This document shows, one piece after another, positions 10,200 through 22,149 of a DNA stretch of 64,000 nucleotides (within the stretch, counting starts at the first letter, position 1; every line of letters begins with the position of its first letter). Location: NCBI GenBank assembly GCA_036936605.1, contig JAUPFV010000001.1:171696386-171760385 (forward strand), written 5' to 3'. The stretch comes from Limnanthes douglasii subsp. nivea (lineage: Eukaryota; Streptophyta; Magnoliopsida; Brassicales; Limnanthaceae). Position numbers and translations under genes: made by a program. Below the pieces are notes generated by a model. It saw only the letters and a program-made list of their open reading frames with translations, was not told the DNA's origin and made no database searches.

Positions 10200-12863
10200 A
10201 AATGAACCAACTTTTACCAAAACCAGAGCCGTTACCAGTCATAAAGCTCCATCTCTTTTCACATCTATGGGGTCAGATATATGAGAGAGTCCACCTTCAA
10301 GGGTTACTAGGCTTTCTAAAGCCAAAACTGCAACTTCAACTAACAAGGAGGGAGAGGAACTTAATGAAGGTTCTACAAGGATAGAGTCTCCAATACTGCT
10401 TACTTTGGATTCAATCCAATCGATTTTTCTCATAAAAACTTCTCATACTGAGAAAGAGGATACTAGACTCAACTCAGCTGATCAACCACCACAAATAATG
10501 GATGAGACGATGGAATATAATGGGAAATATATCTCATTAGAGACCTCCGTACATACAGGTGTAACATTACATTTTGAGAAAAGACAAAGATAGTAGCACA
10601 ACCTGATGCCTAACCGCTTCCGGAGTGCCTTGTTAGGCGAGTGAGGCTTAACTTTTCCAAGGTCAGTGTTAAGTACTTGTTAGCACTTCAAAAAATTTCT
10701 TATATGTATACCCACACTGCTGAGTTGGATAGAATAAGGAAGAAATGGGGCTTCGGGAGTCCATCAAGGTGAGAATTCTCATCTCTGATGAGACTCCAAT
10801 GGATAGCAAGGCTAAAGAACTAGTGGTATATACCAAAGTACTCAACTGGGGTCTTCGATTCCCTTTCGACCCAAAGATAGTTAGATACTTTTACTTGATA
10901 AAGCTATATCCGAGTCAGTTAAGCCCCAATGTTTGGTATACCTTATTAGCTAACATCATTGCTTCAAGACTTTCCAAGATTGCAATGCCCATGGAACATT
11001 TTGCTGTTGTGGTCGCCTTGTGTCGAAACCATCATATCCCATTCTATTATTTCAATATGGGGAATGCTTATAAGATGGTTGATGATTTGCTCAAAGCTGA
11101 TAAGCCTTCAAGGAATCAATTCCTCTTCATCAGTGTTTCATAGGAGAATGGAAAGATGATCACTTCCAACGGAAAATCCAATCTCCTTAACTAGATACTG
11201 GAAACGTTCAGGTAAACACTCTACAATTAATATTAAATTTCACATTGGATGTTCAAATTGAACTTCATATCGGATGATAATATTAAAAATCCACATCGGA
11301 TTTATCTTTCAGTGTTTTCAAAGATTTCCTCATAACATTTAGATAAGGGACGAACCATATTTTTAAAGTTAAATCAGTGGGCTACATAGAATTGGGGAAA
11401 TGGGTTCCACAATTATTTTACTACAGCTAACATGGTAAGGACCCATCTATGGAGAACAAGCTCAACCATGGAGCTCTTATGGGAACAGTTTACCCCTCCT
11501 GAAGCTGCTGATATCTTCAAACGGATTGAGGAAAAAGATAGTAAGCTTTATTTACCAGCTAGGAATAAGACTCCTAGTGATCTCGACAAAATCAAAAAGA
11601 AGAATAAATATGGAGATTTCTCTTAAGGGCTTCCCGATGTAGGTAGTTCAAGATTTCCAGGAGAGATTGATGTTGTATTATTGGAGGTTGTCGTGGTAAC
11701 ATTAGGTGAGGCCAAAGGGCCACACCATTCTCCAAAAATCAAAAAAGAAAAAAGGGCACAAGAGACGTCAAAAGACTAGTGATAACATGGTAGAAAAGAA
11801 GAAGAAAGTGACCATCAGTTCGGAGATCATACTTCGATCAGAGGTTATTCCTCATATCTTTCCCACTGAAGTTCCACCTCAAGAAGAGGTACATGTCGAT
11901 CATTCTTCTCCAGTTTTTCGTACCGCTGACCAACCTCCTCCTAAAGGTGATGTTAACCTAGATGAGATACAAAACTTGTACTTCAGTGAATTTGACAAAG
12001 AATATTTTGATCGAACCTTCTCCCAATCAACCAACATAGCCAATGCAGAAATTCACGATGATGAATCTTTTGAAGTATCTAATGAGCATGATACCTTGGT
12101 CTATATAGTCTTAGGCTACATCAGGCCAATAGTTGATTTATAAAGACAAGTCTAAGCTCAGACTAAAGACATCACTTCCCTTCAAACTGACAATCAAGGC
12201 CTGAAGGATTCTCTCGTGGCCGAACAGAAAAAAGTTGAAACTTTAGGCAAAGAAAAAGAGCAACTGAGTGTTGATTTTGAAACAAGCTAAGACCGATCGA
12301 GAAAATCATGAACCAACTATACCGAACTATTATCTACCACTTCTTAATAAATTAAATCCTTGAAAGAAGCCCTGATCAAGGAGAAGACTGCCAAGGAAAA
12401 ACTATCCAAGGAGAAGAAGGAATTACAAGATCTTCTCAATAAAAAGGATGATGAGATCATCTCTTTGAAAGAAACAAAGTCCCAAGATACAGCCGCTGCA
12501 AGGAATGAATATGTGGAGGAGGTTGAAATCCATGGAACAGAGGGAAGAGTCGGTCAAACGGGATATGGTCCTTTTGTTCCATGAAATTTTCCCAAGTGGT
12601 CTCTTGGAAAACTGTGGAGTTTTGTGTCGGATGACGAAATTCTCTTGCATATTATGGCACAAAGTGATAAATTCAACATGACTTTGGATGACTCTGAATC
12701 TGATGATGAAGCTGATGAAGGCCCAAGTAATGATAAAAAGGAGAAAAAAAAGGTAACACTAAGAAGAAATCCGAAGGGAATGAGCTCTAAGATTAATTAT
12801 TTTTACTATGTTGGTATTATGAATCAAAGTCCTTGGAGTATGCAAGGAGTTTTGTTGTTTTAA
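10200..12863 (+). pseudogene. Element II antisense ORF (Transposase_28-like), with intron
   Basis: Opposite to gag-pol, the plus strand carries a decayed gene. The best part (10745-11143) contains LNWGLRFPFDPKIVRYF, an SPNVWYTLLANIIASRLSK stretch and CRNHHIPFYYFN. I recall this pattern from the plant domain called putative gypsy-type transposon (PF04195); not searched. An intron is likely at 11212-11312 (GTAAAC to CTTTCAG), at the same place as in element III. Downstream are a lysine-rich stretch and coiled-coil segments (12360-12580, KEKLSKEKKELQDLLNKKDD), then an acidic tail. Frames are broken. The protein's role is unknown; in Tat elements such extra ORFs are established. Confidence 0.7.
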
Positions 12864-13494
12864 AATCATATTTTCTAGGAACTCTAGTTTTACAAGTCTT
12901 TATGGTTTACTATGCATTTTGTAATGTGGATCAGATTCTTTCATGATCGTATTGATATTCCATGCCATTTCAACTTTCACTTACTTAGTATTTTTCCTTG
13001 TCTCCTTCTTTTTTATACTTTCATTGATATCCGAGTATTTTGAACATAATAAAACCATATTTATGTATATCAAATTTGATCAAAGTATTTTAAAAAATAT
13101 TTTCTTCAAAGGAATTAAACACTTAATTAGTCTTACATGTATCTGATCCATACTTAGGTCACCTATTTTGGTGTAATAAGCGTTTAATAAACCTTTAATT
13201 TATCTGATCCACACCTAGATCACTCATTTGAAGGTAAAAAGAATTTAATAAGCCTTTAATTTATCTGATCCACACATAGATCACTCATTTGGAGGCAACA
13301 AAGGTTTAATAAACCTTTAATATATCTGATCCACACATAGATCACTCATTTGAAGGCAACAAGTATTTAATAAGCCTTTAATCCATCAAATGTTTAATTA
13401 GTCTTTAATACACTCAATCCACTCAAAACAACAATTTTAATAAAAGGAAAAAGATAGTATATCGAGTGAAATCAGAACACCTCATTAAAACCTC
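12864..13494 (-). repeat. Element II hypervariable 3' region with 62-bp tandem repeat
   Basis: Four tandem copies of a unit of about 62 bp lie at 13138-13385, marked by ATCTGATCC at about 13140, 13202, 13264 and 13325, each with AGATCACTCATTT-like and TTTAATAA stretches. The region lies between the end of integrase and the antisense ORF. No gene is supported. Confidence 0.75.
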
Positions 13495-14580
13495 CCTACG
13501 TCACCTGGGTCGAATATGCCCCCAAATATTTACATTAAGATAAAGTAAATATTTACAAGATTTCATATACGAGGTATGGTCCTTCCCAATTTGGAGCTTC
13601 CCAATTTGCCTGGGTCGAATAAACCTTTCAATATTTCGTGGATGCTTCAACAAGTTGCCTTATTTATCGTGGAGTTTGTATGTTCTTTGCTTAACTCTTT
13701 CATATACGAGGTATGGTCCTTCCCAATTTGGAGCTAACTTTTCGAACTTTTTTTCCTTATTATGCATAAATAGTTTTCTCAACACTTTAATCTCCAACTT
13801 GGAAATATCTTTTTTTTTACCTTAGAGGAAAATCTGCTCCTAATCAACCCTCGATAATGTGCAGTTTTTAAATATGCCTTCACCCTTTTTTCTTAACCTA
13901 AATCCAACTGATCGCTCATATCTAGTTTATTCTCGTTTTCATAATAATTTTGAACCCTAACCGAAGGAAGAGTAGCCTCTATAGGTGTTATTGCATCCAT
14001 CCCATAAACTAAAGTAAATGGAGACTCTTGTGTGGTTGTATGTGGAATGGTCTGGTATGTCCATAGTACTTTTTGTAAATAACTTGGCCATTTTCCAACA
14101 ACTCATTATATTTTTTAAACCTGATATAATTGTGATTTGCTACTTCAACTTGTCCATTGGCCTAGGGATAAAAAGGAGAATAAAAACAATGCGGAATGCA
14201 TCTAGATGTAAAAAAAGTATCCATGTCTTTATTATTAAACTGAGGTCCAATATATGTGGTGATAAGTTTAGAAATTCCCAATCGCCAGCATATGTTAAAG
14301 AGAATAAATTTAATGAGTGCCTTAGAGTTTCTTCCGAACAAAGGTACAACCTCTATCCATTTGGAGAAGTAATCTATTGCCACAATTATGGTACGACAAC
14401 CCCCTAAAGCCATTGGGAGGGCCCAACCAGATCAAGCCTCCTCTATCAAATGGTATAGGCTCAGATATTAATTCTATGGGGACTGCTGGCACATGAATGA
14501 CATTTCCATATATTTGACAAAGATCACATTTCTTCACCAAATTTTTAGCATCTGCCATGATGGTAGGACAATAATATCCT
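13495..14580 (-). pseudogene. Element II integrase, degenerate
   Basis: The minus strand encodes the zinc-finger side (KKCDLCQIYGN), the core (IVAIDYFSKWIEV) and C-terminal parts, in shifting frames. The second catalytic aspartate motif, normally TDNGPQF, reads TYIGPQF, so an active-site residue is lost. About 40 bp including GAGGTATGGTCCTTCCCAAT occurs at both 13561 and 13697, a local duplication of about 135 bp in the C-terminal part. Integrase would insert the cDNA into the genome; this copy cannot. Confidence 0.75.
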
Positions 14581-15089
14581 GTTAGTAAGACTCTTCTAGT
14601 TAAAACTTTATAATCACAATGTGCTGACCCTTCTCCATCATGTAATTCTGATAGAATACTCTAGGACTCATTCAATCTTAGGCAACGTAGTAGAGGTATA
14701 CTGAAAGAATTTTTATAAAGAACTCCCCTCAAGACTACGAAACCATGAGCTTTATATATCATTTTCTTAGCCAAAGCTTTGTCCGGAGGTAGAACTCCAC
14801 TAGTAATAAACTCTTGGATTTCACTCTCCAATCTTTAGAGAGTGCATCGTATATGTGCAAATTTTCTCCAACTTCGACTTTATTTTATGTTGTTGCATCT
14901 ATAGAAGGACATTCTTACATAAGAATCCAGGGATATGCTTCAGAGTATGCGATAGTGGCTTAGGAATTTGCAATGGTGTTTTCCGATCTAGGGACGTGCT
15001 CATATCTGGCGCATTTAAAGCTGTTGGCAACTTCCTTTAACACTTTTAAATATTTTATCAAGTGTTATTTCCTTATTTCATATTGCCGA

Positions 15090-15771
15090 GCCTGATGGAT
15101 AAGCAATTAGGAATCACTTATTAGTTGGTCTCTTTTAGCCCAACATGTATGAGTTAACCTTAAACCAGCTATTGCTGCTTCATACTCTGATTCATTGTTG
15201 GATGCTCTGAAGCCAAAACGTATGGCCTGGTACATGGTATCTCCATAGGGAGAGGTTAGGAAAATTACAGCTCCACATCACATTGTACTAGACCTACCGT
15301 CAATTCTGACTACCCATTCTTTTTTAAACTTAATGACTTTTGCTTCTTCGCGAGGCCGTTTAGAATGGATTATACTAAGAAATCAACCACAGATTGAGCT
15401 TTGACTGTTGTTCAAGACGCAAAATTAGTGTCATAATCTTTAAGCTTAATTGACCACTTAGTCATTCTTCTCGATATGTCAGCCTTTTACAACACATTCT
15501 TCAGAGGAAAAGAAGTTCAAACTGTGATTGTATGTGCTTAAAAGTAAGGCCTCATCTTTCTAGTAGCTATCCCCAACACCAAAGCTAACTTTTCTAATTT
15601 TAAATACATTTTCTCAGCTTCTAATAAACTCTTGCTTATATAGTAAACTAGAAGAGGGTAATTATCCACTTCTTGTACTAACATAGCACTTACAACATAC
15701 TCTGATACAACCAAATACATATAGAGTCTTTCTCTATCAATAGGTTTGAACAATGTCTTGGATGGGGACAA
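15090..15771 (-). pseudogene. Element II tandem RNase H domains (gRNH then aRNH)
   Basis: At 15538-15771 is the classical Gypsy RNase H start (YMYLVVSEYVVSAMLVQE, then YYISKSLLEAEKMYLKLEKL). At 15100-15400 a second RNase H follows, with a WVVRIDGRSS-like start and AIRFGFRASNNESEYEA, the archaeal-type domain. Two RNase H domains in series are a known mark of the Tat lineage. Stops interrupt both. The 14581-15090 stretch links to integrase and is too broken to assign. Confidence 0.7.
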
Positions 15772-16430
15772 ATGACTCTTAATTTCAAGGAAAGTTTGAT
15801 CACAGTTAGGATACCAATTGAGTTCAAAGATATGATCCTCTTATTTAGGACTCTTGACAATCATATCATCGATGTAGACTTCCATATTTCTTCCAATTTG
15901 ATTATCAAAGGCTTTATATACCAGTCGTTGATAAATGGCTTCAATATTTTTTTAACCCAAATGGCATTACCTTATAAGAATGAAGCCTCGGTTATTAAAG
16001 TAGTATGGTCTTAATCATCAGGATTAATTTGTATTTGATTATACCCAGAGAAGGCTTCCATGAAAGACAACAACTTATTCCCTCATATAGAGTCCACAAG
16101 CTGATCTATTCGGGGCACTTGGAAAGGATCTTTAGGGAAAGCTCTATTGAGGTATGTGAAATCAATGCACATATGCTATTTTCCATTCTTTTTCTTGACC
16201 AAAATAGGATTAGTTGTCCAAATGGGGTATTGGGATTTTTTGATATGCCCTATCTTGGTCAACCGATCTATTTCATGGACAATCGCTTCAGTTTTTTTTT
16301 TGAAAATGATCTTCTTCTTTGTACCACTAGTCCAGCATCAGATCGTATAGATAGTTTGTGACTAATCACAAGATCCGACACTCCAGTCACATCCTCTTTG
16401 CACCATGCAAACACGTGTAAATTATTAGAT
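15772..16430 (-). pseudogene. Element II reverse transcriptase, degenerate
   Basis: The minus strand matches reverse transcriptase segments in broken frames: palm sequences around a YIDD-type site (near 15870), a GYNQIQI-like segment near 16040 and an N-terminal region near 16200-16330. It is parallel to the better preserved domain in element IV (41583-41930). It would copy the element RNA into cDNA; here it is inactive. Confidence 0.65.
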
Positions 16431-16559
16431 AAAAAAAGATAGCAATTTTTCTTTTAGCTTTAATGGTATTTTAGATCCGATCCTGACGATTTTACCTTCT
16501 GCCAAGTAATGAATTTCTACCTCTTCGACTGGGATTACCGCACGAGGAACCTCCATCGA

Positions 16560-17052
16560 ATCATCTATATTATTTTGGTTGGCAGAACGCTCCACTGATT
16601 GTTATTCTTTGTTAACCTTGCTGCTTATAGTGATTTCGAAGCAAGAGCAGAAACATTCACATGCTACCTTTTGGCTACTTCGGACGACGCCCACTTGCCC
16701 TCCCACGACATATTTCAAACATTGGTGGATCGTGAAAGCTACCGCATGCATCCTGAATAGCCAAGACCTACCAAATATAGCATTATAAGATGTCAGACAA
16801 TCAACTACCATAAATAAAACTCTTACCGACTTTTTTAATGGACCTTTTTCCCAATAAAACCTCTTCTTCAAATTCCCCAATTACATTAGTCGTACTTCCA
16901 TTAAACCCTACTATGGTCCTATTTAAATGCTGGATAACTGAGGGATTTGTTATTTTCTTGTAGGCTGATAGGAACAATATATTCGTCGAACTTCCAGTAT
17001 CAATTAAATTCCGTCGTACATTATTTCCTTCAATAGATCCCCTTATTACCAC
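16560..17052 (-). pseudogene. Element II aspartic protease, first tandem copy
   Basis: The frame 16801-17052 has the retroviral-type protease core RNLIDTGSSTNILFLSAYKK, with the catalytic DTG intact, and continues in another frame (16602-16880) with VDCLTSYNAIFGRSW. Protease would cut the Gag-Pol polyprotein. The tandem copy at 21530-21781 reads DTS instead of DTG. Confidence 0.75.
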
Positions 17053-17439
17053 AACATCTTCATGTGGCCCAACAATGTCTCTTAAATAATCTTTATCAAA
17101 TACAATGAATGGCGCATGGCTTTGATAAGATATGTAGATATGTTTCCCTCTATTTGAGTTATTAGGCTATTAACATGTCTTTTTCTTGAGTATCTTGAAG
17201 GTATCTCCCCCAAAAATAGTAAGGGATTCAAAAACGTTATGCAGATTAGACACTATAGAAACCTTGTATGTTATCATTTCAACCTAATTCTGATCCGGGT
17301 CAGGATCTAGATATTCTGAATCCACATTAAATCTTTCCATAATCAGCATAACATATTCTTGTCTAGGTGCTCATATACTTTGTCATTGACCAGTGTTATG
17401 CAACTTGGGATGCATTTGCAATAGATTGGGTATTGACTG

Positions 17440-18520
17440 GCCTATTCTCCTTTGTTGTTTTTTAACAACAGCTGACAACTTTCGTCTCTCAATTAAGTTC
17501 TGTACTTCTTGTTTTAGTCAAATGCAGTCTTAGGTATCGTGCCCACATCATTATGGTATTTACAAAAACGAGTATTTCAATTCTTTTTAGGAGACTGAAT
17601 TGGTCATGGTCTTCTAAAACACACATTATTTTTAGTTTTATCATAAATGGTAGCCACACTCTCCCCTAGTTCGGAAACCATTTGGGTTAAACCCATGGAC
17701 CCCGCTAGGGTTTAAATTGTTGGGATTGACTTTATTGATTCTGTTTTGGCCGATGTGATCCTTTTCCGGAATCTTTAGGCTTGTAATTAACTGTGACCAG
17801 AGATTGAGTACTAGCTTGTGGGATTGGCGTTGTTGGAGCAGACCTATTTTGGCATGGTACTCTAGATTTCTTAGTCTTTTCTAACATAATATGTTTCCTG
17901 ACCTGATTTAACATACTGGCCCATGTCATCGCTTTTTTCCGAGTTACTAAATGAATCAATTCACCTGGTTCGGATTGGGTAGCAAATTGATAACTCAGTA
18001 GATGATCAATACAGTGATCTGCTGACCCCTTTAGTTTTCCCTAATATTTGTTTTTTATTTTCCCCTTCGTGTCTCTTTTTCTCGGTTGTTTCTAGGTTAA
18101 CCTTATTTTCTTTTTTTGACGACCCCGCTCACTACTAGATGAAAAAAACCTCTCATAATCAGAAGCAATGGTGGAGCTATCAGAAGAATCCGATATACTC
18201 ATTTTTTTCTCGATGTGTCTTTTTACGATTAGTATGAAGTTTTTGGGACTGATCATTCTCGTATTATTTGTTATTGTCCACACACTAATCTGTAGATATA
18301 CCTCCCGCATCGTACTTTTCTTTCAACGATCTGCCTGCTTTTGGGCCCTCAAAGCTTCAATCTCAACCCTCAACTGATCAAGCTCATCTTGCATGAATGG
18401 TCTTTACTCGGTATTATGATTGACATGAGATACAGTAACATGCTCGTTTTCATCTCCTATTACTTCATTTTCATGAGGCAACACTTCCTGAATATTGAGA
18501 TCTATATCTCAACAATTTCC
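17440..18520 (-). pseudogene. Element II gag, internally deleted
   Basis: Fragments at 17732-17959 and 18092-18310 correspond to gag, including a Ser-rich segment (SISDSSDSSTIASDYERF) and a basic SRVPCQNRSAPTT-like stretch. Most of the capsid coding region (about 505 bp) is missing at about 17967. It is present in the tandem copy as 22690-23205. The deletion ends share the short sequence ACCTGG/ACCCGG, suggesting microhomology repair. Confidence 0.75.
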
Positions 18521-18573
18521 AAACTTTGTACTACAATTAAGGTTTCGAATATAGTTATTCAGGTACCTCCAGC

Positions 18574-18593
18574 TCCCACTGTAGCGGCCAAAT
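18574..18593 (-). other. Element II primer binding site
   Basis: The minus strand reads TTGGCCGCTACAGTGGGAGC next to the LTR end. The other Gypsy elements here have the same TTGG...GTGGGAGC pattern. The tRNA primer was not assigned. Confidence 0.6.
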
Positions 18594-18975
18594 TGGTGAT
18601 GGTAAAACTTGGTTCAAGGATAAAATCAGGTTTTAAACTTTTTATGGTTGATATTAAGTATTTTTGTAAGAAGTTGTGAGAGACAGGATGTGTGTCCTTC
18701 TATTTAATTTTTTAAAAAAATGACAGCCCTTATCAATGATTTTAGTTATGGTATTTATATTTTTTTTCTCTGACTCGTGGGTTGTGCGGTCACATCTTAT
18801 AGTCGGGTCATATAAGCCGTCAAGCCTAAGTAATGAGGTGTTAGGCACATAGTTGAGTCATTGTTCAACTCAAGCTAATATTCATCCATTGCCTTTTGTT
18901 CGATCTGTCCAAAATGTCCTTCGGATAATATCAGAATCACTGGTGATATGCTTATAGCAATGTCCGAAATGATCA
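18594..18975 (-). repeat. Element II 5' LTR, first tandem copy
   Basis: 382 bp, minus strand TGATCA...ATCACCA. The duplicate at 23830-24210 belongs to the tandem duplication and is not an independent insertion. Confidence 0.85.
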
Positions 18976-19138
18976 ATACCAACACAAATATTTACTATAT
19001 TACCAACCCAAATATTTACGTTATAACTACACCAGTTTTGACCCATGAGGGTCAAAATCGTTTGAGTTGCAACTACAACTAATTTCAACCTCATGGGTCA
19101 ATTTGTTTTAAAACCTCACGAATCACAGACCACTTTTC
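18976..19138. other. Short unique flank with 13-bp stem
   Basis: Sequence between the element II target site and the satellite. It contains a perfect 13-bp inverted repeat, TTGACCCATGAGG at 19038-19050 and CCTCATGGGTCAA at 19089-19101. It is repeated with the tandem duplication at 24211-24372. Function unknown. Confidence 0.6.
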
Positions 19139-21483
19139 TTAATAAAAAAATATGCATATACGTAATTTAGTATATAATATAAATATAATATTTGATGAAT
19201 TTAAAATAGATATTTTGATAAAACTACGACATAACACAGTAACGAACCAATCGAAATCATGCCTTTATTCAAACCTGTACGACACCTCTAGAAAAGGTGG
19301 ATGATAGTAAACTACAGATCTTTACTTTTGGAACCATTGAAGTCATATTCATCGAGGATCAAAATAAGTTATAAAACAATTAAAATAGGTAAATATAAAT
19401 GCCATTTATGTTACTTTCCTTAATAAAAAAATCACATATACATAATTTAGTAACATAATATAAATATAATATTTAACAATGTCAAAATAGATTTTTTTGA
19501 CGAAACTACGATATAACACGGTAATGAACATGTCAAAATCATACCGCTATTTTAACCTGTGAGACACCTTTACAAGAGGTGGATGGTAGTGAACTAGGGA
19601 TCTTTAGTTTTGGAATCATTGAAGTCATATTTATCCATGATCAAAACAAGTTATAAAATATTTAAAATAGGTAAATATAGATCTTATAGATTATGTTACT
19701 TTCCTTAATAAAAAATTAACATATACATAATTTAGTAACATAATATAAATATAATATATGACGAAGTCAAAATAGATTCTATGACGAAACTACGACATAA
19801 CACAATAACGAATCGATCCAAATCATACCGTTAAACCTAATGGATAGTAATGAACTAATGATCTTTAGTTTGGGAACCATTGAAGTCAAAACAACTTATA
19901 AAATAGGTAAATATAGATGCCATAGATTATGTTACTTTCCTCAATAAAAATGCACATATACATAATTTAGTAATTTAGTATAAATATAATATTTGACGAC
20001 ATCAAAATAGATTTTTTGACGAAACTACGACAGAACACAGTAAAAATCGGTCGATATCATACCGCTATTCAAACTTGTTAGACACCTCTACAAGAGGTGG
20101 ATGATAGTGAACATGGAGCTTTAGTTTTGGAACCATTGAAGTTATATTCATCCATGATAAAAAAAAGTTATAAAATAATTAAAATAGGTAAATATATATG
20201 TCATAGATTATGTTACTTCCCTTAATAAAAATCAGATATACATAATTTAGTAACATAATATAAATATAATATTTGACGATGTCAAAATAGATTTTTTGAC
20301 GAAACTATGACATAACACATTAACAAACATGTCGAAATCATACCGTTATTCAAACTTGTGAGACACCTCTATAAGAGGTGGATGGTAGTGAACTAGGGAT
20401 TTTTAGTTTTGAAACCATTGAAGTCATATTTATCCATGATCAAAACAAGTTATAAAATATTTATAATAGGTAAAAATATATGTTATAGATTATATTACTT
20501 TCCTCCATAAAAAAATTTACATATACATAATTTAGTAACATAATATAAATATAATATTTGACGACGTCAAAATAGATTTTTTAACAAAACTACGATACAA
20601 CACAATAACGAACCGGTTGAAATCATATCGCTATTCAAACCTGTGAGACTCCGCTACAAGACGTGGATAGTAGTGAACTATGGATCTTTAGTTTTGGAAC
20701 CAATGAAGTTATATTCATCTAGGATCAAAACAAGTTATAAAATACGTAAATATAGATGTCATAGATTATGTTACTTTCCTTGATAAAAAATCGCATATAC
20801 ATAATTTAGTAATATGGTATAAATATAATCTTTGACGACGTCAATATAGATTTTTTGACAAAAAGACGACAAAACACAGTAAAAACCGGTAGAAATCATA
20901 CTGATATTCAAACCTCTGAGACACCTCTACAAGAGGTGGATGATAGTGCACTGTGGATCTTTAGTTTTGTAACCATTGAAGTCATATTCATCCATGCTCG
21001 AAAAAAGTTATAAAATATTTAAAATAGGTAAATATAGATGTTATAAATTATGTTACTTTCCTTATTAAAGAATTCATATATACATAATTTAGTAACATGA
21101 TATAAATAAAATATTTGACGACGTCAAAATAGATTTTTATGACGAAACCACGACATAACACAATAATGAAGAGGTTGAAATCATACCGCTATTCAAAACT
21201 GTGAGACACCTCTACAAGAGGTGAATGGTAGTGACCTGTGGATCTTTAGTTTTGGAACCATTGAAGTCATATTTATCCATGATCAAAAGAAGTTGTAAAA
21301 TATTTAAAATGGGTAAATATATATGTTATAGATTATGTTACTTTCCTTAATAAAAAATTCACATGTACATAATTTAGTAACATGATATAAATATAATATT
21401 TATAGATGTCAAAATAGATTTTTTTGACGAAACCACGACCTAACACGATAACTAAGAGGTTAAAATCATATCGTTATTCAATA
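19139..21483 (-). repeat. 283-bp satellite block, about 8 monomers
   Basis: Same monomer as at 5178 but on the minus strand; CCATTGAAG-type landmarks recur at about 19336, 19617, 19876, 20140, 20420, 20705, 20985 and 21260. One unit near 19830 is shortened. The block ends abruptly at 21483, where the second tandem copy begins. Confidence 0.9.
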
Positions 21484-21529
21484 CTGAATAGCCAAGACCT
21501 ACCAAATATAGCATTATAAGATGTCATAC

Positions 21530-21781
21530 AATCAACTACCATAAATAAAACTCTTACCGACTTTTTAATGGACCTTTTCTCAATAAAACCTCTTCTTCAA
21601 ATTCCCCAATTACATTAGTTGTACTTCCATTAAACCCTACTATGGTCCTATTTAAATGCTGGATAACTGAGGGATTTGTTATTTTCTTGTAGGCTGATAG
21701 GAACAATATATTCGTCGAACTACTAGTATCAATTAAATTCCGTCGTACATTATTTCCTTCAATAGATCCCCTTATTACCAC
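21530..21781 (-). pseudogene. Element II protease, second tandem copy
   Basis: It matches 16801-17052. The catalytic motif has changed to DTS (IDTSSSTNILFLSAYKK), which would abolish aspartic protease activity, and the downstream frame is cut after the VLLRKGPLK-like stretch. Confidence 0.75.
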
Positions 21782-22149
21782 AACATCTTCATGTGGCCGA
21801 ACAATGTCTCTTAAATAATCTTTATCAAATACAATGAATGGCGCATGGCTTTGATAAGATATGTAGACATGTTTCCCTCTATATGAGTTATTAGGCTATT
21901 AACATGTCTTTTTCTTGAGTAGCTTGAAGGTGCAATCACAATATCTCCCCCCAAAATAGTAAAGGATTTAAAAACGTTATGCAGATTAGACACTGTAGAA
22001 ACCTTGTATGCTATCATTTCAACCTAATTCTGATTCGGGTCAGGATCTAGATATTCTGAATCCACATTAAATCTTTCCATAATCAGCATAACATATTCTT
22101 GGCTAGGTGCTCATATACTTTGTCATTGACCAGTGTTATGCAACTTGGG

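Larger units (their letters stand above)
9281..18975 (-). mobile_element. Element II: full-length Tat-like Ty3/Gypsy retrotransposon
   Basis: Minus-strand element with LTRs at 9281-9645 and 18594-18975, a primer binding site, gag, protease, reverse transcriptase, two RNase H regions, integrase, an antisense extra ORF and a polypurine tract, in that order. The flanking 5-mers are ATACA (9276-9280) and ATACC (18976-18980), a target duplication with one change. All reading frames are broken. Gag has lost about 505 bp at about 17967 compared with its tandem copy at 22690-23205. The outer right flank leads into satellite DNA. Confidence 0.85.
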
